A DNA stretch of 64,000 nucleotides from Nageia nagi. Lineage: Eukaryota > Pinophyta. Below, one piece after another: positions 34,016 to 46,159 of this stretch. A model generated the notes under the pieces. That model was not told the origin of the DNA and did not search any database. It was given only the letters and a program-made list of their open reading frames with translations. The position numbers and the translations under genes are program-made. The DNA lies in assembly GCA_050084985.1 (NCBI GenBank), contig JBITNC010000001.1, positions 127,782,001 to 127,846,000 of the forward strand, in the 5' to 3' direction. Within the stretch, counting starts at the first letter, position 1, and every line of letters begins with the position of its first letter.

Positions 34016-36228
34016 TGCTACAAAATAATATGAAAAAGATAAATAATGTAAGTATACATGTTGCATTTAAAAAATAAATACATGTTTAAAAAACGAACCA
34101 ACAAATCAAATGCTTAAATTGTTAACAAGAATAGTAAGATACAACTAACATCTTTGTCACCAAGTATAACTAAAGAGAGCGAAAAGCTAAGTCTTATTTT
34201 ATTATCAAAATTAGGCCTTCACCTTGATTCCCTCAAGGAGCTCAAGTCATATCAATCCTCAACCAATTCCCCTTAGGAAGCGATATACTTTCACAAGAAA
34301 TATGAGCTATTTTTCAAGGTTGTGACATATGTTGGATCGGCCAAATTAATTATTTTGATTAAATTTTCAATTTTTCTCCTAGATTATCAGGATAATCCTT
34401 GAATGAATGAGAAGAATGTGGTATCACTACACACATGTTTGTCCACCTATATGGAGTTAAGTTCATATCAACATAGGACTTAAAGGTAATTAAGAAGTAC
34501 AAACTTTTCACCACTTGGATCATCAGATTAAAAGGCTCCAATCCACCCTATCCTTACCTCATGGCTCCCCAAAAAAGTCATGTTGTGAAAAAATATGCGA
34601 ATGTGTTCATTTTAGGGGAAGCAATTTTCAATATTTGCATACTTTTCATATAAAGTAAAAGTGCAAAATAAATAAAATGCTTTGAAAATGAAACTACATC
34701 CCTCATCATCCATAAGTATGAACCAAAGAGTCCAATGGGTTTTGTTACAACCTCTATTGGATCTCTTTACAAAAGTTTATTAATTTTAAATAACAACAAA
34801 TGAGCCTAAGAGTCCAATGGGTTTTGTCATTACCCCTAATGGAACTCTTTACAAAGGTTCATTATCAAAAAATGAAGAATTCTCTCCCTTATTATTTAAA
34901 AGATGGAATTAAAATAATTCCTTATTTACAATTTAACATCTCATTCATAAGCAAGTATTTAAGTGAATTTTATCCAACCACATGTATAAAGTCAAAATAA
35001 TAAACCATGCATTAAAAAATTTATCCATTTAGCAATATGCATTAGGACAAAAAATAATGCAAAACATTATCCAACCACATGTGAGCAATAAACATGCATT
35101 AAGATAAAACAACATTAATCCATGCATACATAGCATTAATCTATTCATGCATAATTAATTAACACTAATCCATGCATAAAATTACTAAACTATGCATAAT
35201 TAATCCACCTTTATCTTAATGGCATGCTAAAAAAATATCCTTAAAATAACTTGCACTTAATGTGAAAGGATAATATTAGCAAATAAAGAATTACTAGGCT
35301 AAAAAAGAAACACTAAAAAGAATTCACTAAAAAGAATTAATCTAAAAATATTTAACTTATAGTTCATACTTACTTAAAAATAATCTTTTTTATTTTTAAA
35401 CAACTCCTTCCCCCTTTTTTTTTTTAAATAACAAGAAAAATATATTTTTAGCAAATATATAATTATTAATTTTTTTAATTATTCTTTTTTTATTAATTAT
35501 TTTTTCTTGTATAACAAAAAAAATTGAGTCTAGCACTGGTGTTGCCACACACCCGCATTTGGCCAACGCATGCATCGTTGCTTGACTTTTTTTTAATAAA
35601 AAAAATTTGGTTTTTATTTTTTTATTTATATATTAAAAAATATAGAAATACTGTAAAAAAATAAAAAAAATAGTATTTTTATTTTTTTAATAATATATAA
35701 AAAAATTAAAAAAAAATAAAGTTTTACAAAACTATAAAAAATACAGTTTTATAAAAAATTGAAAAAATTTTACAAGCTTTCTAACATAGTAAAATTTTGC
35801 AATAATAACACTATAGTAAAAAAAATTGCAAAAATTTTACTCAATTTTCCATTAAGTAAAAAACTTGCAAGTTTAGGCTATAATAATCTATTATTGCTAA
35901 ATTTAAGCATATTTACTTAAAACTTGTCTATTATTGCTACACATTAGGCAATTTTACTTAAAAAATTGCAACTCAACAAACTAAAATAATGTATAGCAAT
36001 AACATTAGATTAAACTAACATATTAGTATAATGATATTTTATCTACTTTAATCAAATTTTGCTAAACTTAACCTAATCATCATGGAACCAAAAAGGTTAG
36101 TGATAAAAACAAAATTTTGACAAAGAAGAGGTAGGAGATTATACCTTCAAACCCTTTTACTTCAACAAAGTAGATGGAGAAAGAAGAGGAATGACATTCA
36201 AAGATGTTGAAGAGGAGCCTTCAACCAC
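34016..36228 (-). other. Cop-5 leader
   Basis: This is non-coding and collinear with the Cop-2 and Cop-4 leaders. It has the inverted repeat (about 34415-34437) and the 'aacccctaatggaactcttt' block near 34829. At 35400-35760 there is a very A/T-rich, low-complexity part with a short island, 'gccacacacccgcatttggc' at 35544, that I cannot assign. Confidence 0.72.
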
Positions 36229-36240
36229 ATTTTAATACCA
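36229..36240 (-). promoter_or_regulatory. Cop-5 primer binding site, mutated
   Basis: The minus strand reads TGGTATTAAAAT where the family has TGGTATCAGAGC. It sits two bases from the LTR, so it is the decayed site. Confidence 0.75.
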
Positions 36241-36242
36241 CT

Positions 36243-36855
36243 TGAAGAAATTAACCCTTTCTAAATTAACTTCTAATCTTTCAAGATCTGAAGAAGACAC
36301 TTTCAACATCAACACTAGCATAATAACTAAAGTTAATCACATAAATAACACAAGATATAAAGTGGTTCCTCCCTCCTTATGAGTACATCCACTAACTAAG
36401 ATCTTCTTATTCTCAAGGACTTCTCTTAAAAAATCTTCTCTCTCTCTCTCTCACTCTAAACCTGTAGCAAAGCTTGCATTACAATTGTGTAACTCTGAAG
36501 GGGAGGGTTCTTCTCTTTTAATAAGAAGAAACCCACTCTATAATTAATCTCTTTTCTATTTTTAATCCTTCTTTTATTTTTATATTCTCTTAATACTTTA
36601 AGGTATCTAATGATACTTTAAGTATTAAGTGAATTTACATTAAGGAGAAATATTAAATAATATTATATTACAAATTCTAATAGTGCTAACAAACACATAC
36701 TGATTCCTCACACAGTAATAACAAAACAAAATGTACCATGAGTTTCTCACACAAAGCAAACTAACCATGAAGGTGTACATTTAGATCAACACTATACAGT
36801 AAAACAGAGCCTCCTAGGGATGAAGTTGTCATCACAAACATGAATTCAACCTTCA
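36243..36855 (-). repeat. Cop-5 5' LTR (extended form)
   Basis: It is 613 bp with the same extended structure as the 3' copy; the 173-bp extension is at 36683-36855. It contains a CT-rich run (36437-36455). Confidence 0.92.
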
Positions 36856-36860
36856 ATTCA

Positions 36861-38312
36861 ACCCTTATATAATACAACCATTGGAGAAAAGGTAGCACTC
36901 AGTTTGTACATGTTTGGATAGATGGGACAAACATTTTTGGTTGCTATTTTGAAAATATCAAGTTTATTCCATTTTTAGTTTGAGATGGAAAACAAAGGAA
37001 CAACATGGTTCTCTCTCATTTTGAGAACGTATGACATGTTAAGGCTACATAAAGGTCACCTTGATGAAGACTTCTTTTAACAATATACAAGTTTTGTATC
37101 TTCCTTGGGCAAAAGTCCAAGCTTGAGATATTTTGAAGGTATCCACAATACATTTTACTTGGGATAGTATTTAGCCCTTGCATCATTTTTGAGTTCATTG
37201 TTTGGCATTATGACCATGGAGCACATTCTACCTTTATGAAGACAGTGACAGATTTGATCATCCAATTGGCATTTATGTTTGCACTTTTGAAAACTTGGAT
37301 AATGGTTGATTTAGTAGCATTTTTGGATATTATAATTGTACCTTTAATGACATATTTGGAAGCTACCATTAACATATTATGGGTGCATTGGATGATCTAC
37401 TAACTAATGAGGGTATGGCATGCAAGAAGGTTGTTGTTGTGATTGCTAATAGATGTACTATTGTTACATTTTTTAGTACTGTTATCTATGTATTGAGGGC
37501 TATATATGTTGATATATTGGTGGTTGTTGAGACTATGTGTTTAATCAATGTTTGGGAAATGATAATTATTATTGCAACATTTTATGATGTTTTATGGGTC
37601 ACAAATGATAATTATTGTTGCAACATTTTATGATGTTTTGTGGGTCACAAATTGCACATTATGGACTGCATTGGATGGGGGATTAGTTGTCATTTATGAA
37701 AGCATTATTAACACAAGGAGAAGGGAAGAGGTGATGTACATAATTTATGCAAAGCCAAAGTTTATTGATTATAATTTCCTTCCCACTCTTACCACTCTCT
37801 TTCGTGGTGATTCATTCATTACCATTTATAGTTTTATCACACTCTTGTATAATACAATTATTATAAATAGTAGAGAACTAAGTGTTTATATCTTTGCAGA
37901 GATTGAAAAATCATATATCACTACTAAATATGATAAATTAGAATAGATATATATCACTTCAGATTTGACCTATGAGATTTTGAGCCCATTTCCACTCAAT
38001 TTTTGTACAACTGCAACTTGGGAATAGTTTTGGATTAGCATGGAAACATTCTTTAGTCCATTTAGAAAGGTTTTGGGATCATTATGGGAGAAATATTTGA
38101 GACAACTTTGGTTCTACATATTAGCTTACACCTTGAAATTACATTAATATTTTGGCTTTAGTTTCACATGGAAGTTGTATATGTAATAGTTGGATTCAGA
38201 TTGGTTTGGGATCTTGGAATTATAGTTGGTTATGATTTGGATCAGCTTGGAAATTTTGAGGTTGTGCTCATATTTCTTGAGGACAAGCAATGTGAGAGGG
38301 GAAGATTTTTCA
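36861..38312 (+). pseudogene. LARD-1 interior after Cop-5, decayed unknown coding sequence
   Basis: Plus-strand open pieces (37379-37633, 37572-37946, 38168-38392) continue the coding character of 28032-29174, but frame changes and stops are many. A 46-bp tandem duplication (37561-37606 and 37607-37652) shifts the frame between the first two pieces. The end reads FLEDKQCERG and runs into a purine-rich stretch (38293-38305) before the LTR, as at the end of plant LTR elements. I recognise no enzyme motif. Confidence 0.5.
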
Positions 38313-39506
38313 TGACACTTTTTAGAGAAATAGGGTCATGTAAATATTTTTATTTGAATATTATTATATTATGTGTGGAGCATCCTAACTGAGGGGATTT
38401 GTGTGGTGTGAGAAAATAATTATTTACTACTATTATTATGTGGTGTGAGGGAATAATTATTATTATTATACTTAAATACATTATATGTAGCACATGTTAA
38501 TAACTTAAGTTATGGGGCCATCTTAATGAAAAATTAGAATGTGAAGCTTATATATATATATATATATGAATGCCTATAATCTATATAATGTTTTTGATGA
38601 TTTATGATATTAGAGCAAGGGAAAAAAACCCTACTCACCTTTTGCAACTTTGAGAGGTGCTTGAGTTCCTAGAAGCTTCTAATTTAATAGTTTGAGAGAT
38701 GCCCAACTATTGAATCAAGGAGAAAACATATCCAAGTTTTTCCTATTTTCTTTCAAGGGCTTTCAATATTGTCAAATCTATGTCTCTTCCAAAAAGAATC
38801 TGATTCTATTTGAGGGTTAGATAACATAATGGAAGTTTAGAAGTAATTATTCATAAGAGCAATATTATGTGGTATATGTGTGTGGAGTTCCAATGTTTAA
38901 TATTGCATTTTTGTGGATTATTCAGTATTTGGGGGTTTCACAATAGCATCATCCATAATTGAGGATAAATTGCATGTTAGAGGACTTAATTATAGTTAGG
39001 AAGACTTAGAGTTGCAATGTCATCATTTCAATTTATGGAGTTTCATATTTAATTTCTTGAAGGATATGTGTTTCATATTTTGGCTTTTGAGGGTTTGATA
39101 TTGGTCCAAAGGGGATCATGTAACTAGTCATTTTGCATGCTCTAATCAAGATCTTTCCATCGATGTATCAATGGCATCAATCAGAGACCTATAGCAAAAG
39201 TTATAGTATTTGTAAGTTTTACCTACTATAATTCTACATCATCATTAACATCAGATTTGGATGTCTAGCCTCGGAGGGCATTTCTTTTGTGTGTGTTGGT
39301 CTAGATTATTATATCAATATCAGATCATTCTGTTGAGATATTATTTGTAATATTAATAATATTTGTGTGGTATATCAAGTCAAGTTATGGTGTTTGGAGT
39401 AAATTTTCTAGATATTTTCTAAATATATTCTTAGATTAAAATTTTTATTGTTTAGATATAATATTACTTGTAAAATTATTTATATTCCTAAAAAAGGTAG
39501 ATTTGA
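38313..39506 (+). repeat. LARD-1 3' LTR
   Basis: It is about 1.19 kb. The start is placed at TGACAC after the purine run, and the end by alignment with the 5' copy at 19563. From 38506 on it matches the 5' LTR. It includes the short TA tract (38549-38567). The outer few bases at each end are uncertain because no target duplication can be checked. Confidence 0.72.
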
Positions 39507-40005
39507 AAAACCTAGATAAAGATATCAATTACCTCTTTATATAATGATAAATCACTAATGACTGTTGATAATATAATGATAGCTACTTAAAATAAATCAA
39601 ATAATTAAATAATTTTAGTATCACAAGTAATAATGTAATTGATAATTCATAATAGAAATAATAGTAATAAATGTTAATAATGATAATAACTATGATTGAG
39701 AAAGATATGAATCAATATGAAGTGTATTATTAATTATTGAATTAAATAATCTTAACCTATCAAGATGATAGAAATGATATAATATCTATTGTCTTACCTC
39801 ATAAAGTAGATTACACACCAAGGATAGGTCATGTAATTCATCGATAATTTGTCAACAAAATTTGAGGTAAATTATCCCTAATTATCCAACATCAAGTTTA
39901 GGTCTAGTGCTAGCTCTAGGTTCAACACCAACATTGTATCTTGCATGAATTCATTTTATAAACCATGAATAAACATCAAACTAACACCTTGATAAAGAAT
40001 TGAGT
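39507..40005. other. AT-rich intergenic sequence between LARD-1 and Gyp-1
   Basis: I see no coding frame, repeat structure or element end here. It is probably older decayed repeat. Confidence 0.5.
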
Positions 40006-40010
40006 AGTAC

Positions 40011-40747
40011 TGATCTATAATTATTGAATGCTTATAGCATAATTAAATTCTCACTTACAAATTCGAATGAAAATTATTAACCATTATGAGATCATATAAT
40101 TGCATATAAAACATAAAATTACAAAATGTAAGTAACAAACTAGAAATCTCAAAACACACACAACAAGATCAACATAATGATTTACCCTGGTTCACCCAAT
40201 GTGGGCTAATCCAACATGGAATTGGAGCCTTCTCTTCTCATTATCTATGGACATCATAATATTACATGCATAGAGAAATACTATCAACACAATGGCAATG
40301 TAATCTCCTACAATTACTATAATCTCCTACAGTAAGAAGTAAAATACAATCTCAAAACTACAAAACTCTGGAATGACTCTTGGCCTTCCTTCAAATCCTA
40401 CAATCCCAAAATCTACAAACTCTCAAAACTCCTATTGAAGAAACAAGGGGATGGCATGCTCTTTAATAAGCCTTCAATTGCCTCAGAAACACCTTCTTTA
40501 ACATCATTTATGGAAGCTGAAATAGTTCCTATATACAACACATCAACATCCCTTCGACTTCTACTACTAACTCATCAAATTGCATATTACTAGTGGCCTA
40601 GATTTAGATTTTTGCATGCCACTGATGACCTAAAATTAAATGTCGATCAACTTCATATTTTGATTTTTGGTCTATATCCAAGAATAGATACCTCTAGACT
40701 AAGTACTACTTCTAAAATGACAACCTAACATGATCAGATTCATATCA
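40011..40747 (-). repeat. Gyp-1 3' LTR
   Basis: It is 737 bp and matches 50525-51251 throughout, for example 'ccaatgtgggctaatccaac' in both. It ends CA before a purine tract (minus strand TTGGGAAGGTG). Confidence 0.9.
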
Positions 40748-42230
40748 CACCTTCCCAATAGGGAAGCATTTGGTCCCAAAAATGCATAGATGAGGATACA
40801 ACTCCCCACCTTTGGACCTATCTATCCACTTGGCTTTATTAGGATTCTATCCTTATAACCCAACCAACCATAGCTCTATTTCTCCTCTCCTTGTAGCATG
40901 AACCTTCTTTTGTAATATGGAATCCTCCTTGAGTTCATCCATAGTATTAGGAGCTAAGTCATCAATAGATGGCAAAATCTAATATGAACCTGCTTCATCT
41001 TCAGTCAACATAGATGGCTCATACAATTTTAAATTCTCAACATTCACAATTGAATAGATGTTCATATATGTCGAAAGGTCCAATCTAAAAGCATTCTCAC
41101 TTACTTTCTCCATAATCTCAAATGGTCCATACCTTATAGGTTCCAACTTCTTGGCTAGTCCTTGCAACCTCTCCTTACTAAGATGCAACCAAACATGGTC
41201 TCCCACATGAAACTTATGGTCAACTCTATATTTTTCATGTCTCAATCTTGTACTTACCTTGGCTTATCTCAAGTTGCTCTTGGACTTTCAAATGAATTTG
41301 CCTAATCTTTTCAACAAATTTTTTGGCTTGGTTTTCCTCTTTTTCAAGTAAATTTTCTTCATCATTTTACTACCCAAACACACAATCAAAAGGTGAAGGT
41401 GGTAAATAACCAAAACAAGTCTTAAAAGGAATCTTATTAATGGAATAATGAATTTCCCTATTGTATACATGTTGGATATATTCAAGATGTTCATCCCAAG
41501 ACTTAGGATGTTTGCCATAATAACTCCTTAAGAGTTGAACTATTTTCCTATTCACCACCTTAATTTTTCTATCTGTTTGAGGATGAAAGGCAGTACTCCT
41601 CTTCAACCTTGTATCCATCTTTTCCCATAAACATGTCCAAAACTTGCCCAAAAACTTGCTATCTCTATCTGAAATAATTGAATTAGGCAACCCAAAATGA
41701 ACCCAAACATGAGAAAAGAATAAATTTGTAGCATCTTTTCCTATTATAATCTTTTTATATGGAATCAAAACACACATCTTGGTAAATCTATCCACAACAA
41801 CAATTAAATAGTCATGACCTCTCTTAGTCATAGGAAATCCTTCTGCAAAATCCATTGAGATACACTCCCATGGATGTGAAGGTACTAAAAGTGGTTGATA
41901 CAAACCCAATTTCCTGTTACTTGACTTGCTAGTGCAACACAAAGAACACCCCCTTTATGTACTTGGCAACTTGATCTTCCATCTTTGGCCAATATACATA
42001 CCTTTGCAAGTTGTACAATATCTTTTCAAGCCCAAAATGTCCTACAATCTTTGAAGTATGTGCTTCTCTAATTAGTCAAATTCTTTCACCTATAGGTACA
42101 CATAATGCATTAAAATGATAAAGAAGTCCATTTCGTAAATGAAAATCTTCCAAACCCTCATACTTGGACCTAAATGAAGATAAATGCTCATACACTTCTC
42201 TAAGGTCTAGATCCTACACATATGCCTCTG
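40748..42230 (-). pseudogene. Gyp-1 integrase with degraded C-terminal tail
   Basis: On the minus strand, a 190-residue stretch (41942-41370) carries the integrase core: SMDFAEGFP with the first Asp, then SDRDSKF with the second. The third catalytic residue lies in DRKIKVVNR, where the usual Glu is Lys. A frameshift leads to the FHVGDHVWLHLSKERLQG block and a GPFEI..NAF segment (41245-40979). A basic tail (ILQKKVHATRRGEIELWLVG, about 40905-40850) resembles the degenerate chromodomain or post-chromodomain region of plant chromoviruses. The integrase is inactive from the Glu change and frameshifts. Confidence 0.88.
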
Positions 42231-43227
42231 AAAATGACTAAGATAGAAAAGGAAGAAATTTTAGCATTGAGAGGGAACTTATTGGACCCTGTTTGCATGC
42301 TGCTAGTGATCCAAAATTAGTACTACATGTCACTAATGGTATGGAATCTCTAGTTATAGGTGGCCTAGAAATCATGTCAGCAACCTTATTCTGTGTTCCT
42401 TTCTTATACTTGATCACTATATGAAATTGTTGCAGAAAACTCATCCATTTATAGTGTCTAGTTTATTACAATTTTGATTGAGTTTGTAAATACTTTAATG
42501 GTTGATGATCAATATGAATGATTGTTTCTTTCCCCATTAAATAATGTTTCCACTTTTTAACAGCTTGAACCAATGCATACATTTCCTTATCATAAGAAGG
42601 ATAATTCAAAATAGCCCCACTAAACTTTTTAGAATTATAGCAAATTGGTTTATCTTCTTGTAACAAAAAAGCTCCCATGGCATAGTCACTTGCATCATTC
42701 TCTACTTCAAATGGATTTTGCAAATGAGGAAGTGCTAGCATAGATGCACTAATAATCTTTTGCTTCAATGTGTCAAAAGATGTTTGTTGTTTTTCCCCCA
42801 TTGGAAAACTTGCCTCTTGTTAGTTACATCATGTAAAGGTGAAGCAAAATGAGAAAAATCAATAATAAAATTTTCAAATATTGGACAACACCTAAGAAAA
42901 TCCTCACTTTAATTACATTAGATGGCCTTGGCCAATCTACTATAGCACTTACTTTACTAGGATCTATCTTAAGTTGTCCATGACCAATAACATGGCCCAA
43001 ATACACCAAAGACTCTTTGCAAAACTCACATTTTGAATATTTCAATAACAACTTCTTCCTATACAAAGTTTGAAATACTTTTCTAATATGTACAACATGT
43101 TCTTCCCAAGTAGAACTATAAACAAGAATATCATCTAAGTATACAACAATAAAAGAATCAATAAATGGCCAAAGTACATCATTCATTACCCTCATAAAAG
43201 TGGTTGGTGCATTGCACAAACCTTTTT
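42231..43227 (-). pseudogene. Gyp-1 RT (C-terminal half) and RNase H
   Basis: On the minus strand, 43219-42824 reads [16 protein letters not shown], an intact YLDDILVYS catalytic motif, [15 protein letters not shown] and a thumb-like part. After a short gap comes RNase H: TSFDTLKQ, then YDKEMYALVQAVKKWKHYLMG, and IHIDHQPLKYL (42801-42466). A later piece (42444-42238) holds FHIVIKYKKGTQNKVADMISR. RT similarity begins abruptly at 43227, at GLCNAP, where the insert ends. Confidence 0.92.
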
Positions 43228-44110
43228 AGAAACTAACATATAAACCCATATAAAAATTAGGAAAATGACCCTATTAATTGGCTAGTCAATGATTACATAT
43301 ATTTCTATGGTGGTTTTTGCATATGTACAACACGCTTATGGAAATAGAAAATAGAATAAAAACTTGAACCCTAATAGGTACAATAATAATCAAGGTAATA
43401 GAAGGGGTTGGGGAGGTGATAGATGATGTTTCAATAATAAAGGATGAGGATAAGCTAAATTATTCTAATGCTTTAATTATTATGATACCACCCATCATCA
43501 CATCAAATTTCCTCACCTAAAGGTATTTACTAGATGCCAATACTATCAAAAAATGAATGATCATGGGTATACATAATATCCCAAAATATTGCATAACATA
43601 TTAGAAAGGGAAGTATTTAATAATAAGATTGAGCTTAGCTAGCAAAACATAAAGAGTATGAAAATTTTTTTAATTTTTGGATAAATATATAGAGTTATTC
43701 ATTAATATTAACGAGCTAAATATGTCAACAACCAATAACATAATATAGAAAGGAAAATAATAAGTGACAAATAAGGTGAAAAAAGTATGTAGCCAAGTAT
43801 AAGGGATGATGTCAAATTCCTTTGCGGTAACTAGATCAGGTGCTAGGAAAGAAATAAATCAAATATGTTATCCCTCTAAATAAAAAAATACCCTAATCAT
43901 ATTAAACACATAAAAATTGCCAAATAAACATAAGATTTTATCAACTTGCTATAGAAATTAGGATATGATCAAAAAGAGAACATGATTTAAGAATTTACAC
44001 AAGAAGAAATAAAATTGTTCAAAGAGTTCATCAACCTATTGAAAAATAATGATATGATAATAATCAAATAGATTATTAAACATTATAAGAAATAAAATAA
44101 GCATATAAAA
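43228..44110 (+). pseudogene. Gypsy-like gag C-terminal remnant
   Basis: One plus frame reads an Asn/Gly/Arg-rich stretch (PNRYNNNQGNRRGWGGD, near 43370-43420). A knuckle-like CQYYQKMNDHGYT follows near 43535, where a second Cys seems to have become Tyr and later Gln and Cys codons are stop or Tyr. Then VTRSGARKEINQ appears near 43825, like the gag-protease linker of plant gypsy elements. Stops are many. It belongs to a family different from Gyp-1 and is in the opposite orientation. Confidence 0.55.
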
Positions 44111-44130
44111 ACTATATGTATTACAAAGAA

Positions 44131-44180
44131 CAAAATGTTAAAAAAAAAAAAAGATTTTATATATATATATATATATATAG
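44131..44180. repeat. A-run and TA microsatellite
   Basis: A 12-bp A run is followed by about 24 bp of TA. Confidence 0.9.
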
Positions 44181-45295
44181 TAGTTTTGAAACCTTTAATA
44201 TTTGATCTCTCTACTTAGCCATGCCCATACCTATGGAACAACAATTTTAACTCAAGAAAATGTTGCTCCATTCCTTTTTAACTTTCTTTTTTAAGTGGAT
44301 AGCCTTTATTATTTTCTTTAATTTAGGTTTCATCATAAAGAATATGAAGGCATCTATTTTTGCATATATCCACTTAGTAATTTTATTGTTCTCTTCATCC
44401 TTCTTGGTTTGGTTCATTTTTATTGCATTCTATGAGTTTTTGCTTCAATTTGTAGATTGACTATAGGTAAAAAAAATGTAGTTGTATTTTATACTACTTT
44501 GTGGTCATTTTGTAAGGCAACAAAGCCTTTATTTCACAATAAAACATTAAGGCATTCTTATCTATAGACCTAGGTTGTTTCATCATCTATTTGGAGACTT
44601 TTTTTAATTTGAATGTAAAAAAAAAAAAAAATTATTACAATCTAAATCTTGTAAATTTGTTCATGCAACTTTGAATCTTTTTTTAACTATATTTTTAAGA
44701 CCTATCTGTAGTTTTATAAAAATTTAATTTTGTTCAATCCTATATTCAAATTTATTATATACATCTATATTTTTATCTAACTTTTTATTGCATATTATAC
44801 AAATATTATTATAACATTTCTTAGGTGGGGTTTTTAAAATACTTATAATTGTTTTGCATGCACATTTTTTGGTAGGTACTTTTTTAGTGAGATTCAATAC
44901 CTTTCTACTCTATGCTCTCTATGCAGATAGTTCTATGCTCTATGCATGTTGATTTAGTTGTGCTTCTTGCTTCTTTGTCATTATTGGTGATGCTTTACCT
45001 TGCTGAATGTGCACCTCAACTTCTTGTGTCACCACCTTCTCTGTATTCCAAGTTCATTGATTTATACTACATAACCACACTTCATGCCCTACCCAAGTTT
45101 CACACCCTCATACAAGTTTGTAGTTTCACTCTCTTCTCCTTCCATTTGTCTCTTTGTTGCACAACCTATTGAAACATTTCCTCCTCTCAACCTCCTTCAT
45201 AATCTTCATTATGCATCTTATCATCACCTTTCTACCATAGATCAATTATAACTGCCCTTTTCTTGTCTTGGAGTACATTCTATTTTGCCCTTTGA
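44181..45295. other. Unassigned AT-rich DNA
   Basis: There is no supported gene. Short open frames at 44260-44460 and 44912-45172 are hydrophobic, AT- or pyrimidine-driven and show no motif. Confidence 0.5.
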
Positions 45296-45308
45296 TGTGG
45301 CCTTAATT

Positions 45309-45690
45309 CTCACACACAAACACACACACATGCACCATGAAAGAACACCCACACATGCCTACACCCACACATGCACATGCACACGTAGACACACACACAC
45401 ATACACATGCACACACACAAACACATGCATGCATACACATATGCGTACACACACACACATGCATACACATGCACGCACGCACATACACATGCACATGTGC
45501 ACGTACACACACATACACATACACACACACATGCATGCACATGCACACACACATACATGCATGCATGTGTGTGAACGCACACACACATGTACATGCACAC
45601 ACACACACATACACACACACATGCATACGCACATGCATGCACACACATACACATACACACACACATGCACATGCACATAGACACATATAT
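45309..45690. repeat. CA-rich compound microsatellite (ACACAC / ATGCAC)
   Basis: About 380 bp of CA repeats are interspersed with ATGC and GTAC steps, for example 'acacacatgcatacacatgc'. It produces open frames in several phases on both strands (up to 162 codons) that are artefacts of the repeat. Confidence 0.95.
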
Positions 45691-46090
45691 ATACTTTCAT
45701 GCACCTCCTCTTTTATAGTTCAACCTTGTTCACACTTTTCTAATAACTTTTTATATTTTATTTTTGTAGGACCTTGCCCTTCATTACCCCTTTTTGTAGT
45801 ATACCTAGGTTTCATGAAGGAATAACGTTAGGCTATCCTCATCATCAACCCTTCATATCCTTTGGTCACATTTATTGCAACCTTAATCCATGCTAATTCA
45901 TAGCCTTGCGACCATTATTGTATAAGGGATATGTTGCCCCTCTACTTCCCCATTAACATTCTTGATAATCTTACATCCTTGATATCTGTGTTTCACTAGT
46001 TTTTTTAAGAAATACATTCATAGCATAAATATGTAAAAAAAACATAAAGAAAAACTAAGTATTGGAACACATTCACGATGGATTTTTTAA
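45691..46090. other. Unassigned intergenic DNA
   Basis: I see no gene, repeat or element end. Confidence 0.45.
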
Positions 46091-46096
46091 AAGGCT

Positions 46097-46156
46097 ATTC
46101 TAAAGATTCAAACTTAGGTCATTGGGTTCAAATTCCAACATCTTAACCGCTACATC
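46097..46156 (-). repeat. Possible tRNA-derived SINE head (A-box and B-box like)
   Basis: The minus strand reads 'gtagcggttaagatgttgg', then 30 nt later 'aagtttgaatc'. These resemble the A box and B box (GGTTCGAATC) of a Ser/Leu-type tRNA with the usual order and about the usual spacing. No cloverleaf ends or poly-A tail were found. It could be a decayed SINE or chance. Confidence 0.3.
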
Positions 46157-46159
46157 TAT

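Larger units (their letters stand above)
29179..36855 (-). mobile_element. Cop-5: minus-strand Ty1/copia element with extended LTRs, nested in LARD-1
   Basis: LTRs lie at 29179-29824 and 36243-36855 and the 5-bp target duplication ATTCA is at 29174-29178 and 36856-36860. On the minus strand the order is LTR, degraded primer site, leader, gag, protease, integrase, RT, RNase H, second pol tail, LTR. The LTRs start TGAAGGTTGAATTC instead of TGTTAGAATTTG: about 173 bp of former 3' UTR now belongs to the LTR and is present at both ends. The target duplication flanks the extended ends, which shows that the extended LTR was the unit that integrated. Confidence 0.95.

Noticed and set aside
37379-37946. 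Overlapping hydrophobic frames considered as a host membrane protein
   Set aside because: They lie inside LARD-1, change phase across a 46-bp tandem duplication and have no start context or motif to separate them from the decayed element frame.
44912-45172. An 86-codon Leu/Ser/Cys-rich frame
   Set aside because: Pyrimidine-rich DNA gives this composition; it sits next to the microsatellite and shows no domain.
45285-45825. Open frames of 113-162 codons on both strands made of His/Thr or Cys/Val/Met
   Set aside because: They are translations of the CA-rich microsatellite, open in several phases and on both strands at once; no gene is supported.
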